The notes under the pieces are model-generated. The model was given only the letters and a program-made list of their open reading frames with translations, did no database searches and was not told where the DNA came from. A stretch of 64,000 nt of DNA, from positions 31,042,760 through 31,106,759 of the forward strand of contig OX344762.1 of the NCBI GenBank assembly GCA_947034895.1. Direction: 5' to 3'. The number at the start of each line of letters is the position of its first letter. Within the stretch, counting starts at the first letter, position 1. The stretch comes from Rhytidiadelphus loreus. Taxonomy: Eukaryota > Streptophyta > Bryopsida > Hypnales > Hylocomiaceae. The translations under genes and the position numbers were made by a program. Below are positions 12,738-25,200 of this stretch, in pieces.

Positions 12738-12741
12738 AGTC

Positions 12742-14728
12742 ATGGCGACAGCTCATGTCGTGAACTGGAACGTTCGCACGGCATCCTCACATTCTACCGC
12801 TCTGAAGCTTATGTCAGAACGAGTGGCGTCCTTGACTGGAATTAGGGTGTCCGGACCGGTTCAAGATGGTACGAAACACCGAGGTTTTCGACTGCTGGTG
12901 AAAGCGCAGGGGTCGAAGAAAGGTGGAAATTCTGGTGACAAAGCTCGAAGGTGCATTTAAACCCTAAAACGACTCCAGATTCCCAAATTTGGTTTCGCGT
13001 TTTTTAAGCAGTTTTGAGTAGGTGAAACGGGCTCTTTCTTTTGGTCAAGTACGTTTATTTTTTGACAAAATCTTAGCCTCATTTGGATTATTTTTGTCAC
13101 CATATGATCAAATGAGTTGATAATGTCAAAGCTATGAATTCTGTGTCCTGAAGTTTCTTCAGCACTTATTGTTGCACGAAACAATGTGGTTCAAAATCTT
13201 GTTGCATTGGCATTTTGTCTGAAATAATTTGTGCTCACGTCCCATGAATGTGAGTTGCAGATACGACCCCATGTTTGCGAGGGGCGGGAGTACAGTGGAG
13301 TGCCCGGTGCCATGGGAGCAGCAACCTGTGAATGAGTACCAGATGCTGAACGAGACGGGGTTATTTGCATGGGCTACAGATGATATTCTGTCCTTTGGAA
13401 TACGAATCTCCGCTGTTACTGTCGGTATTTCTGCTCTTGTTGGGTACCCAGTCGTTTCCCTTAGCATCAACGCCCAGCAAGAGTTTCTAAAGTGCTGTTT
13501 GGGAGCTTTATGTGGAGGCATACTGGCTGCTACTGTAGTGACCCTTCGCCTTTATCTGGGTTGGGCTTATATTGGCAACCGCCTCTTTAGTGCAACAGTA
13601 GAATGTAATATCCTACTCCTTTCATTCCTTGATTTGTTTTGTATAAATTTACTCTTCGCTTCAATGGGCTTTTCGACGAGGAATTGCTTGGTTTCTTGGA
13701 TGAAATATTTGTGTAGAATTGTTGATCTGTCAGATTTTTAGGCCGAGACCATGATTTCCTCGTGGTTTAATCAACGACTTAGCATTGATCAATTGGAAAT
13801 TAGAATTGCAGAAACAGTACTGTCTAACATGATATCTCTTGTATCCTGCAGATGAGGAGACTGGATGGTATGATGGTGAGGTGTGTATTCTTGCTCGACC
13901 TGTAACTGCAAATCCATATTTTTTTTCTCTGCTGCTGCATCTACTATATTTGCAGATAGGTTCAGCACTGATGCTTTGAAATTTTTTTGCAATGATTTCT
14001 TTGTGCTCTCAGGTATGGGTAAAACCTCCAGAAGTGTTGGCTCGGGATCGGTTACTTGGTTCTTACAAGGTAAGTGTTGCTCATGATGCAAACTCCATCC
14101 CGTTTGTTTCAAATAGAATCACTCTTATGTTTGCTTTTCACTATGTTCTCTGTCCATTGTGTTGGGCTAGAATTGGATTTCGCCTTAGTTTGAAGGAATT
14201 GGTGGTTAATTTACACGGGTGACTTTGTGACCACCCATTGTGTTGCTTTGTCTTTTGTTCATGGATTCTATCCTGTCTTTTAGGTGTCATCAGTATTTTG
14301 TAAGTCGAACAACGAGATGGTGCATAGGCGCGTGTGTCCACGAAGCTGTTTTTTTCTGTTTCGTGCTTGCGCTTTTTAGGCATGATTGAAGTCCAGATAT
14401 TTTGAACTGGGAACCAGACTATGCAGTCTCTGTTAACAAGACGTGTACATTTACGCAGGTCAAGCCTGCCTTACTCCGAATGAAAGTTACATTGGTTGCA
14501 CTTGCGATCTCCTTGGTCACTCTTACAGGCGCAATATACTCTCTTCCTGAACCACCACCACGCGTTGAACCTGCGGAAGATACGGCGCAGACTCTCCGGA
14601 GAACCTCCAAACTTTCCTACAATGATGCAGCCGCCCGCCGCTATGAACCTGAAGCTTTTGCAGGAGAGGACGATCTTTCACACGCCAGTGTCGTCGCCAC
14701 ACCCACGCTATTTGACTTCTGTCACTGA
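12742..14728 (+). CDS. CGLD27/Ycf36-like DUF1230 protein, plastid membrane
   Basis: Family conserved in cyanobacteria, plastid genomes (ycf36) and green-lineage nuclei (CGLD27); biochemical role unsettled, with links to iron homeostasis reported in plants. Exons: 12742-12950, 13261-13604, 13852-13880, 14013-14069, 14459-14728; 909 nt, 302 aa. Family signatures seen: CPVPWEQQPVNEY at about residues 84-96, RLYLGWAYIGNRL, then YEETGWYDGEVWVKPPE (185 on) running into VLARDRLLGSYK. These are joined across a 29-nt microexon and a 57-nt exon, which supports the splicing. Three hydrophobic stretches at about 112-135, 145-170 and 222-240 suggest membrane spans. The first ~68 residues are Ser/Arg/Lys-rich with few acids, as in a transit peptide. 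The tail after residue 240 is hydrophilic and not conserved in my recollection. Confidence 0.9.
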
Positions 14729-17267
14729 GTCTGGCTGCTTGGCTGCTATCACCGACCTCATTTGACGACAATTCATGTACAGTAACTTCCAAGGAAGCAA
14801 CACTGCAGCTGAACTCACTCCCCGCACTCCCCGTGTTTTGGTGACGAAGCTTCTTGGACTGATTTCACTCATTATTTGGTAAACATGATTGGCCAGCAAC
14901 AATAACGGCCAGAACTATCGCCGCCTCAGCGATTCATTTTGCGAGTTGGCATTTGGAGTTCATTGCTTTTGCTTCTCTGCTGCAGCAGACGACGGTGTGC
15001 GAGCATGTTGACGACTTGACACTGGAGTTCCTTTTGATTGAATGTCAACGTTATTATGGCCTTCCCCTATCCTGACTGCGATTTATGACGGTTTTACTCT
15101 TATAAATCCGCAAGAATTTGGAGGCATTTGACACGTTTGTCGGTCTCACAAGGTGCTCTCCGTCTCTAATGATTGGTTCTGTGTCCAGTGGAGCCTGCAC
15201 CTGATCAACCTGATCCAGGTTTACAGTGGGCTATGGTTTATCAGGATTTGTGTACGATTTATCAGGATTTTATCTCGACTTTATGTATATATTTTGATTA
15301 CTTGTAAAGCTGGAAGTGGTGCTCAGTTTTAGAGCACTTCATTTGCAAATTTCTGAGATGTCTCTTTCGTGCGCATGACTTGTTATTTTTAGGAAATTCC
15401 AAGTGTTATGAATGAACCCAGGCAGGCAAATTAATATAGTGCATTGACTATTGATGATATTTAGTATTGATGTCACAAATTGCAATTACCAAAAGTTCTC
15501 AAACACTTGAGTAACGTTCTCAAATGGATGATTGTAGAGTATCATACAAATGATCTAAACTACAGAGTAAAAACTAGACTCAATTATTTCAATAATGCAC
15601 AATTTTTACCAAATGAATCAAGCTCCATCCATGCATCAACAATTGCTGAATGGACACTCAAGGGCAACAGTAAAACATGGAGGGAGACTCGGTTGTATTG
15701 GAGTTCAGAGTGGTGTTTTTATTATTAAAATTTTGCCAAAATCTTACCTGATTTGGGTATTGGGTACCTACAACCCCAGGATGGGCTGGTCACTGTAGAA
15801 ATCAGCGTTTTGGGTACCATGTGAATCATTTGCTTAAAAAATCCAAGAGTACTCATTGGAGGTCAAACTATTGTGCAAGATCTCCCAATTTCACACCAAA
15901 TTCTAAGGTTGAACATCTACACTTACAAAGAAGGATTCTCTGTCATTCATTAGATACTTAGTGTTTGTGGCATTCTTCCAGGGTTAACTTTGGAAAGGTG
16001 CTAGGGACTAAAAGTGTTCTTTAGATGATCAGGCAATCTTTTTTCATATTGAAGAATGGATGATTTTCATCCATTTTTGTGTACAAATTATTTAATTGGT
16101 ACATATCCACATTATGGAATTAAATCATGTTAGTATTTCTCCCATTTGTAGTGTGTCAAAAAATGGTATTGATGGCCATACAATGTTTCTCAACTTTGGG
16201 GACACTTTTTTCCTAAATCATTGATTTTGACATTCAAAATTATTTCTTTTGCTCTTCAGAAAAACTAACAAAATGAACATTCTAAATTGTGGTTTCCTCT
16301 CCATTTGGAACTTCTTAAAAATTCCTGAAAACAAGAATTTTATATTATACTATAAAATTCTATATGAGAATGTTCTTTTCAGATTTTTGAAGCAGGTCTT
16401 GCATTTGAAATGAATTTTTCTCACTTTCTCTTCAAAAATTTAAGCTAAATTGAAAATTTCACAAAAAATTCTGAATATTTTACGACACATATTAGACATT
16501 TTATTTTATTTCCGAGAAATAAAAATAAAATATTTTACTCATAAAGAGTGACAAAATGGAGGATGTAGAGTCCGTTAGAGAATTTTTAGACTTGACTAAA
16601 TAGTATACAATCCATTAGAGAAAAAATGAGGCCCTTGGAGGGTTGCTCCAAAGTGACCAAAGAAGGCTATTGTTTTCAAATTAGTCCTTGGCCGGAATCT
16701 AGCTACAGAGGAAAGTCAACTTAGATGAATATCGCCAGAGCAATCAGCCTCGGCAATTAAAAAAAAAAATTCATTTTTAGTTTTCTTTTTCTTCGGCTAG
16801 TTTTCTTTTTTTGGAAGAAAAAAAAAATGGAAGAAATTGTCAAACATCTTTTAGCTAGAAATATGGGGACATTAGATGGTATCCCGGGCCTCCAAGAGAC
16901 CGTGGGTTCTTGTGCTGTGAGAACGCAGGGAACGCGACTGCTAGCTGTCCACCTCAGCGGTCCTACTTGGCCAAGAGGCTGCCAGCACATTTCCGGAATT
17001 TTTTATTTATTTTTTCAACTTCTTTCTACATTTGAAGACTTTTACATTTTTTTTTTTAACTTTTTTAATTGTTTTTTGGGACAACTGGCCATCCTTCATT
17101 GCAGGGGAGAACAGTGAAGAGAAACAACCCTGAAACGGTCTCTCGGAGGCCTGAAATAACATGTAATGAATTTTATTAAAATGGAAGTGAATTTGTAACT
17201 TTGGCACTTTTACAATTTAGACTGCATAGCTTGAAATCTATACCAATTCTAAATGGTTTAGACTACG
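14729..17267. other. CGLD27 3' flank and AT-rich spacer
   Basis: 14729 to about 15330 is GC-moderate and likely 3' untranslated region. Beyond it the DNA is AT-rich without a supported gene. One member of a dispersed repeat family lies at 15787-15960. 16820-17150 is a short GC-richer island with open stretches but no recognisable protein. Confidence 0.5.
15787..15960 (+). repeat. Dispersed repeat, copy A (partner at 50001-50190)
   Basis: GGTCAC.GTAGAAATCA, ACCATGTGAAT, GCTTAAAAAA, ACTCATTGGA.GTCAAA and GATTCT.TGTCATTCAT occur in the same order and orientation here and at 50001-50190. The family is not identified; it may be the edge of a retroelement. Confidence 0.55.
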
Positions 17268-17485
17268 CACTACAAGAAAAACAATGTATAAATGACTGCA
17301 AAGAATGACTGCATAGGAGTCATTGTGGACAAAAATGACTGCAGTGTGATTTTGGCCTCTAGAGTCATAGTGGACTAGTCATTTTTATAAATGACTGCCA
17401 TAGTATTATCACCATCCATTGTGAGCTTGGATGGGGTTTTGGATGAAACTTCCAAAGTGATAAATTTAGGAAATTTGAATATTAT

Positions 17486-17830
17486 TTTTTGAAATCTAGG
17501 ATTATATTCTGAAATCTAGAAAATTTGAATATTTTTCTTCTAAAATCTAGGATTATATTATGAAATCTAGGAAATGTGAATATTTTTCTTCTAAAATCTA
17601 GGATTATATTCTAAAATCTAGGAAATGTGAATATTTTTCTTCTAAAATCTAGGATTATATTCTAAAATCTAGGAAACTTAAATATTTTTCTTCTGAAATC
17701 TAGGATTGTATTCTAAAATCTAGGAAATGTGAATATGATTTTCTAAAATCTAGGATTATATTCTAAAATCTAGGAAATTTAAATATTTTTCTTCTGAAAT
17801 CTAGGAAATGTGAATATTATTTTCTAATAT
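17486..17830 (+). repeat. 51-bp tandem array inside the CACTA element
   Basis: The motif CTTCTAAAATCTAGGATTAT recurs at 17537, 17588, 17639 and 17690 (CTTCTGAAATC), and near 17741, a regular 51-bp step. Each unit carries two AAATCTAGGA half-units plus a TGAATATTTTT spacer. Edge copies are truncated. Parts of the same motif reappear inverted at about 18320-18390, beyond the palindrome. Confidence 0.85.
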
Positions 17831-17994
17831 CTAAAAGATTTGAAGATTATTTTTGAGTTGTGGTGAAATGTGCAAAATGAATACACCATATACCGAACAC
17901 CATACACAAATACATGATTCATACACCATATACATGATTCATACATCATACACAAATACACAATACACTATATTTTACATATGTGTCAAATGGA

Positions 17995-18322
17995 TTTTCA
18001 AGCCATTTAGTGTGTGAATGCAAAGAGTTCAAGTAACAAGCTTTTTATACAAGTGGCGTGGTAGGAGGCAAGACAAACCATGTGGGATTTGTAAAATGTT
18101 GATGCAATAGTAGAGTAGTGATGTGGAAGTCATTATGTAGTTGTGTTAGAGTATAATCCCTACTACTCTAACACAACTACATAATGACTTCCACATCACT
18201 ACTCTACTATTGCATCAACATTTTACAAATCCCACATGGTTTGTCTTGCCTCCTACCACGCCACTTGTATAAAAAGCTTGTTACTTGAACTCTTTGTATT
18301 CACACACTAAATGGCTTGAAAA
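17995..18322. repeat. Near-perfect palindrome, 159-bp arms and 10-nt loop
   Basis: Left arm 17995-18153 and right arm 18164-18322 are reverse complements with one mismatch noticed (GAATGCAAAG against GAATACAAAG). The loop is 18154-18163. Homology resumes outward (17821-17853 against 18320-18358) after a ~140-bp insertion in the left arm carrying ATACACCATATAC-type repeats. A transcript would fold into a long hairpin. Confidence 0.93.
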
Positions 18323-18651
18323 TAATCTTCAAATCTTTTAGATATTAGAAAATAATATTCACATTTCCTAGATTTTAGAAAATAATATTCACATCATTTA
18401 AAGTGGAAAAAACAAGTTTTTCAGCACATTGTGGGATTAGATAAAGACAGCACGTTCTAGATGTAAAAATGTGGATGAAGACTCCCTACCGCTAAGTCGT
18501 CATCTTGAAGACGCGAATGTGACTCTGAATTGACTCTAACGATGACAATACCAAACCCTTGGTGCAATTAGGGAACATGAGTCATATTCAAGTTGTTCCG
18601 GACAAGCAGTCATTCTTCTATGGTTACATTTACCTCCATTTCCTTGTAGTG

Positions 18652-20149
18652 ACGTGATCTCAAAATGGAGTATAAAATATTGTCATTTTAATGAAATTCC
18701 TTATAAATACTATATAAGACTTGTCAATTTTGAATGAAGTTTATTAATCTCCTAAACCATCATGGATGAAACTATGAAAGATGGATGGATGAAAATGGGT
18801 GATTTCTCCATCTGACCTGCATTCTATATTGTGCATCGATCTCCTTACCAACAAGAACACAGGAAAAAAAAATTACTTCTACTTGTATTGCGGATATCAA
18901 TTGAAATCGTGTCGGGTATCAACATCCTCTCCAATGCAAACAAACCTCTTGAGACCAATCTACTATACAACCCCAACAAATCTAGAGATGTACCAACAGT
19001 TTCACTCTTCACAATGGCGGGGTCATCAGGTGCTCTAGACTATTTTTTTCTACCTCTTCTTTAGTTCTTCTCTTCGTTGAATCCTCACATTCCTCACTTT
19101 GTCGGAGCCATTGCATTAAGTGTTTTCTAAAGTCAACCAATTCAAAGTGGACAATCTTTTGCATTGAGCGAGGACAAGCTTTATGCTTGCTCAACTAGTC
19201 TGCATGCTTTTAGATAATTAAAGCCACGCCGTCCGCTGCTAGTGTGTTGATTGTTTGCAAAGACCGGCATGAAGTACAAGTCGGAGGAATTGAAAGCGTT
19301 CATTTTAGGTACGAATTTTCTCCACCAGTTATGTCCTTACTGACCAATTAGGTTTGCACTCATGAGAAGTTATCTCGTTTTGGCGGAGAGATAGTCGGAG
19401 AGTTCATTAGCAAAGAAGGCATGCAGTCGTTGGCAGGTCTACGAGTTGGTCAACTGAATCTCCACACGTAACGTTCGCAAGTTACTCGCATGAATTGTGT
19501 TTGCATTACGAGATGTTGAGATGCAATTTTTTTGTTAGCTTTTCGATTGTTGTCAATATTATTTCAGCTGGGGACTTTCGGGTGGTTCCCTTCCAAGAAT
19601 ATATCAGAAGTTTCCCAAATGATTTCGCGCTATAGAAAAAGAAACCCTGTGGGCGGGGAACGGAGATATGGGAATAGCGGCCATTAGGGAAAAGTAGTAG
19701 TATAAATTATACTTGTCAGCAAACTGGAAATCAGATATAGCAATCCGGGAACCGAGAACCGAGAACGGATTGATAGATGATGCAAGTTGTACATATCGAT
19801 CTTCGATATCATCAATTAAGCCAAAATGATTCCGATGATCGCTGGAGATGGTCGACCTTCAATAGAAGCGTCCATCATTAGGTCTGGACTATCAAGATTT
19901 TTGAATTGGATGCAGACATGGTCTAGCTTGCATCCAAACAGATCTTTTTCCTAATCACTAATCAATTCTTGTGTTGAAAAGCATGAGTGATTTCAGACTC
20001 TTTAGCTAGTACGTACGTCACAGCATTTAATTGGCTTAAGTTCACACGTGATTGTATAGCAATTAATGTCGAGAAGTTGAAAAGAACTTTAATCTCTTCA
20101 TTATTTTCCAGTTCTCAGAAGCTCGATTGCATTTTATCACATTTACAAC
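18652..20149. other. AT-rich spacer; one exon-like fragment at 19352-19468
   Basis: No complete gene. At 19352-19468 a 38-codon open stretch begins right after an AATTAG acceptor-like site. It reads KLSRFGGEIVGEF then GMQSLAGLRVGQL. This faintly recalls the helix-hairpin-helix region of Y-family DNA polymerases, but the match is weak and no neighbouring exon was found. Confidence 0.3.
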
Positions 20150-21100
20150 GCAACAGGGTTGTCTTCATCATGTCCGGACATCCAAATGTCCAGATGAACG
20201 TCAGGATTCATCCTCAGCGTCCGTCAAGATGAAATCGAGTCGAGAACCGTTGACAAAGGACTCGACAGAGGATGAATAACAACTAGAGAAATGGATGGAC
20301 GGACTCGATGGACGTTCTTAGTTAATGGGCAGGTTGGACGGCGAAGGTTGTGTGGACAGACTAGGTGGACAGGTGGCTAGATAGGAGGGCAGGACGAGCG
20401 GGCTGGATGGGCGAATGGGGCAGACGGGTCTTTATCGACGGGTGGGATGGATAGGCTTTACATATTTTGCACTTAAAGTTCGTTATTGAATTTCTAATTA
20501 GACAAGTTGCTATATTGATTTTACATTGTATAGCAAGAAATTCAAAAATATTAATCCATGAGGGCCCTAGGCCAATTATTGCCTCAAAACCACTCCAAGT
20601 TGCCATTTTTGTTGCATTCATCTACAAATGAAAAGAAAAGAAAAAATTAAAATCTAAATATAGGCAACAAAATGACCGTCCAAGCGACAGACAGGCACCG
20701 CATAGTGCGTTCAGACGCCGTCAACAACTAGACAGACTTCATCCGCGTTGTGGACGGTCCCGTCAGTATTGGCAACAGGTTGTGACACGTCAGGACGAGT
20801 CATGACATCCAGACGTGAAAAGTCCATGTCACGTTTGGATAGACAATCCTACGCCGTAGGGGTTCTCAGCATGGAAGAGAATATGAACTTGGACCATGGA
20901 TTGCAATACGACTTCATAGACTTCATGGGTGTTGGAGAACAACATGACAATGATGCTATGGCGGTCTTGTTAACAATGAGCTTGCTCTGGAGCAAGCGAA
21001 TATGAACTTGGATCGTAGGTCGGAGCACATGTTCATAGACTTCATGGGTCTTGGTGCACAACATGAGATGATATCGATGACCCTCAGGTACTAATTTGCA
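20150..21100 (+). pseudogene. Decayed mobile-element-like region with GGAC/GTCC-rich ends and a repeated coding module
   Basis: 20160-20450 and 20680-20850 are islands rich in GGACG/CGTCC in otherwise AT-rich DNA, like subterminal repeats of DNA transposons. Just downstream, NMNLDHGLQYDFIDFMGVG and NMNLDRRSEHMFIDFMGLG are encoded 119 bp apart (from about 20879 and 20998), in different frames. A third fragment (AATATGAACTTAGACCAT) lies near 21350. The coding module is broken by a frameshift and stops. The family is not recognised. Confidence 0.35.
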
Positions 21101-21864
21101 ATTTTTCTTTTGATAATGACAGCCTTCATTGCCAACTTTTCATAGTCAATTTCGTTCATTTGGCACACCTAGCTCTAGCTAGCACCAAAAATTTAGAACA
21201 GAATGGATTTATGTTTCCAAACGTGCTTTCTGAAATTAAAGTACTAATGTATTATGGAATGCTGCCAAGGTAATTAAATTGACGTTTAACATAATCCAAA
21301 ACACATTTCAAACTGCCTCTATATTGAGTAGGAGCTTGATCTAGAGCAAGAAAATATGAACTTAGACCATTGGCTACTAATAGCTCACTTATGCCCAGTG
21401 TCCACCTTTTACATGTGTTCAAAGTATCAATTCAAAGTGCACTACCTTTGCGCAAGTCATTAGAGAAAATTTAGCCCTTATGGAGGGCCATTTGACTTTT
21501 AGCCGATGTACAAATGTAAGGGTAAAAAAAAGTATTTTAAAAAATATAAAAATCTGTCTCCAATCCTTTGTGCCATATTAAATGATCATATGGACAAAAA
21601 AAATTTTAATAATTTTTCTTTTCGGAGTTTTTTTTATAGTAATTGCACATTTTCATGTAGTCAAACAACCCTACAAAGGGTTTAGATTTCTTCTAATTTG
21701 CAAAGAACACAATTTTTTTCTCAAAGATGCAAATGGTTGAGAAGGAGTATCTTCAAGTTAGGAAAAATGGCCAATTTTTAGTATTTTAAAAGAAAAATTA
21801 CAATTTTCTAAAAACAAATCATTAAAGTATCTATTTCTTGACATTATCCATTGCTCTTTTTTTC

Positions 21865-22255
21865 AACAACACTAGCATGTGAGCCTAGAAATGTGAGTCT
21901 ATGAGCCTTGAGCCTAGGTATAAGTAGGTACTTTATAACTACTGAAGGTGTCTATGACATACATACTTATAATATAAGTACCCTATCATCATAGAAGGTG
22001 TTTATAACATAGGTACCTATAACATAAATATCTTATAACTATAGAAGGTGCCTATAACATAGATACTTAATATGATATATACATGCACCTATAATATAAA
22101 CATCTTATAACCATAATATAGGTACCTACAACATAGACACCTAAAATATAAATATCCTATAAATATAAAAGGTGCCTATAATATATGTACCTATAACATA
22201 GGAGCTTAGACTTCTAGGCTCATGAGTTCAAGATCCTCGGTTCACATGCTAGCAA
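21865..22255. repeat. ~390-bp element with inverted ends and internal degenerate tandem repeats
   Basis: Ends are inverted copies of CTAGCATGTGA(G/A)CC (about 21872 and, reversed, about 22250), followed inward by ATGAGCCT..AG-type matches. The interior repeats CTATAACATA, GGTACCTATAA and ATCTTATAAC-type blocks at irregular 50-65 bp spacing. Non-coding; class undetermined. Confidence 0.5.
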
Positions 22256-25200
22256 CTGTGCTCTTTTTTTGTGCATAACTTTTAGAGATAAATTTTTCTA
22301 AGCCTAAATTTTCTCACATATTATTTTGAATGCTAAGTTAAAAATTATCCATATTTTATTTCATTCAAAAAAAATTATTCCAAGAATCATAGTATTCACT
22401 GAAATAGGTCAATATGAGACAAAAATAGTAGGTGTTTCTTGCAATGCTCCAAACCATTTTGCCACTATCTTATTAAAGTCATTACAATTACTAAAATTCT
22501 TCATTAGTAAAAACAATTACTATAATGCTTCTTAAAAGAAATTATATATTTGGATGATATGTTGAACACTATTGGGGCCAAAAATTGGATGATAGAATTT
22601 GGTAGTTAATAGATATGGATTGGTATACCTCATTCATATCTCATGAAGCAATATTTTTTTTCTAAAGATAGATTGATTTTTAGATTATATCCTGATGTTA
22701 TTATTTAGGACGAAGCACATTTTAGGCAAAAATGGTGAAAAACTACCACTTTTTAAGGCAATAAGAAAAAAATGAAAAAAATAGTGGAACCCAAGATTTT
22801 TTGCATATGTTGAACAAACACTTGATCCTTTATGGATGAAGACATTTTCCATAATGAATAGACTAGAGGTAGGTAGATAGTAAATCAATTTCAAATATAT
22901 TGTTTACCAAAGTCCAAAGACACCCCATCTATTTGAATCACTAGTTATTATTAAGAATGATTCACTAATAATAATTCATGCAAGATCAATCAATTAATCC
23001 CTAACTAATTTGATTGACATGGAAAAATATATGTGATCACTTCCATTAAATATATAACAATTGAGATAAATTATTTTATAAGTTCTAAGTAGAGTAGCGG
23101 ACTGGTTTGGACAATAAATATTTCAAAAGTCATTGCAGGTTTCTATGAAAGACAAGGTTGAAAGATTTTAAGACTCAATTCTTTTGGTTCTCAAAAAGAG
23201 AAAGCTATAACCAATTTTCAATTCAAACCTAGACAGTTTCTGAAAAAATCATTGCAGTGACTGCATGACTTAAATAGGACAATGGCAAAATGATTTTACA
23301 CTAGCAAAAAAGTGGTAATAGAGATGGTGGGATGCATGTTGGAGATATGATCATTTTAGCCTCCTTTAAGCTTTCAAAAGAGAGAAGGCTATAATCAATT
23401 TTCAATCCAAATCTAGATGGTTAAAAAAAAAAATCATTGTAGTCACTTTGCATGCCCTTGATCTGAAAAATCTCAGTCGTTGATCTGAAAAATCAACGGC
23501 CAATAGTACTTTTGAGTACTTAATAATACTGAAACAGTACTACTTGAAAAAATGACAATTTGTCACAGAAAGCAGATAAAATTAAGTATAAATTATAATA
23601 ATTAAAAAATCATGAATAAAAAAACCCTAAAAATTGGCCATCTGTAAAGACTTGATAGTGATTACATTTCACCAAAAACTAAAAGTTGAAACCATCATGA
23701 ATGCTTAGAGCACTATGCGCAAGGGACCCCTATTTGCATGGATGTTGAGGACAAAGAATTGTGTTTTTTTGAATGCCCTTTGGTGGGCACATGCTCATCT
23801 AGTGTGGGAATAGCCCACAAAAAATTCAAGTGAACATCATAATTTTTGGATGCTCCACACTACTAAACCCCCCGAAACCATAAAGTGTGACAAATTAGCT
23901 AAATTGATATTTAATTATAAAATTATTTTTCAAAATTTATGAAAAATAATGAATCTCATGATTTCTCAGTTAGCCATCTTCAATAAAAATTTCAAGTCCA
24001 TTAGCTTCATTTTCCAAAAGTTATGATTGATGGCAATTCAGTCTCTTCAATTGTGACACCTCATAGGATCGGCCTTTCTTGCAATCACCCAATAGTACTC
24101 ATTTCAAAGAAATTTTTAAAATTCCCAAGGATAAGGTAAAAAATTGAGCAGTATTCATTTAAGTTGGTGTAAATAGTTAGAGTCTAAATTTGAAGTTAAT
24201 TATTATTTTCATCATAATTTGTAGACAAATCAAAATAATAAATTTTTAAAGAATACCTTTTTTTTGGAGAATTTTGCAATCTTTGTAAATAAGTAAAGTC
24301 ATAGATAATAGTCCCTCTTGAAACTTTATAGGTTAACTCAAACTTATCAGATTCCTTGCATAAATAAGTGTGTTAATTTCTACACCTCCATTGAAAGTCA
24401 ATCATTGAACACTTTTAGTTCTAGGTCTCATTTCAAGTGTTCTACTTGCACATTGGAGGAAACACTTCAAGAGATTCCTACTTGCCCAAATTGGTTGGAT
24501 GGATAACATCAAGTAATTTTATCTTAAATTAAGAGACAAGGGCCTCATAAAGCTTCATTTTGATAGTATTGTTGAAAAGCAGCAAGAATTATTTTGAAAG
24601 TCTAAATAATTTCTAAATTCAAGGAGGAAAAGAAATTCAACATTGCAAAATCTGCAATGCATGTATACCATTTACTTATCCAATGTACATGTAAAATAAC
24701 TAATACAAATTTAACCCCTAATTGTCCAATTGACCATATACAATCAATCTAAAATTTCAAGCTCATTTTGATGTCAACAATCAAATCCTTTAGATTGTTT
24801 CAAAAAAATTTATAAACAACTTTGAAGGTTAACTATTGGAAGTTTTCATTTTCAATTAAAAAAGATAAACATTTGATTTTTGAAAGGTTCTCAAACACAT
24901 TTATATATAAAGCTTACCATTTTTACTTCATTTTCTAGCCTTGAACAAAGTTTGTCAATTTCACTTGATTTGAGATTTTAAAATTTGTACATATCCATTT
25001 GCTTTGAAAATGGTCCTAATGGAAAAAATAAAGTGTTTTCATAATATCCATCATTAAAAATTTTAAACATGCAAATGTTGATTTGGAATTGTTTGCAATT
25101 TTCTACTTATACAAAAAAAATTGCATTTCAACAATTGCAAGGTCAATTGTATAATGAGTATGATAACTCTTCATTTGAACTTAAAATTTTGGAAAGTGCA

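Larger units (their letters stand above)
17268..18651. mobile_element. Non-autonomous CACTA (En/Spm-type) element, 1384 bp, complete
   Basis: Starts CACTACAAGAAAA and ends TTTCCTTGTAGTG, a 13-bp terminal inverted repeat with one mismatch. It is flanked by a perfect 3-bp target duplication ACG (17265-17267 and 18652-18654), the CACTA hallmark. Subterminal ATGACTGC motifs recur at the left end, with GCAGTCATTCTTC near the right end. The interior has no transposase. It consists of a 51-bp tandem array and a 159-bp-arm palindrome. Presumably mobilised in trans by an autonomous relative elsewhere. Confidence 0.88.

Noticed and set aside
13261..13741. CGLD27 exon read through past 13604
   Set aside because: The conserved protein continues only if spliced at GAAT|GTAATA to the microexon at 13852; the read-through tail has no family similarity.
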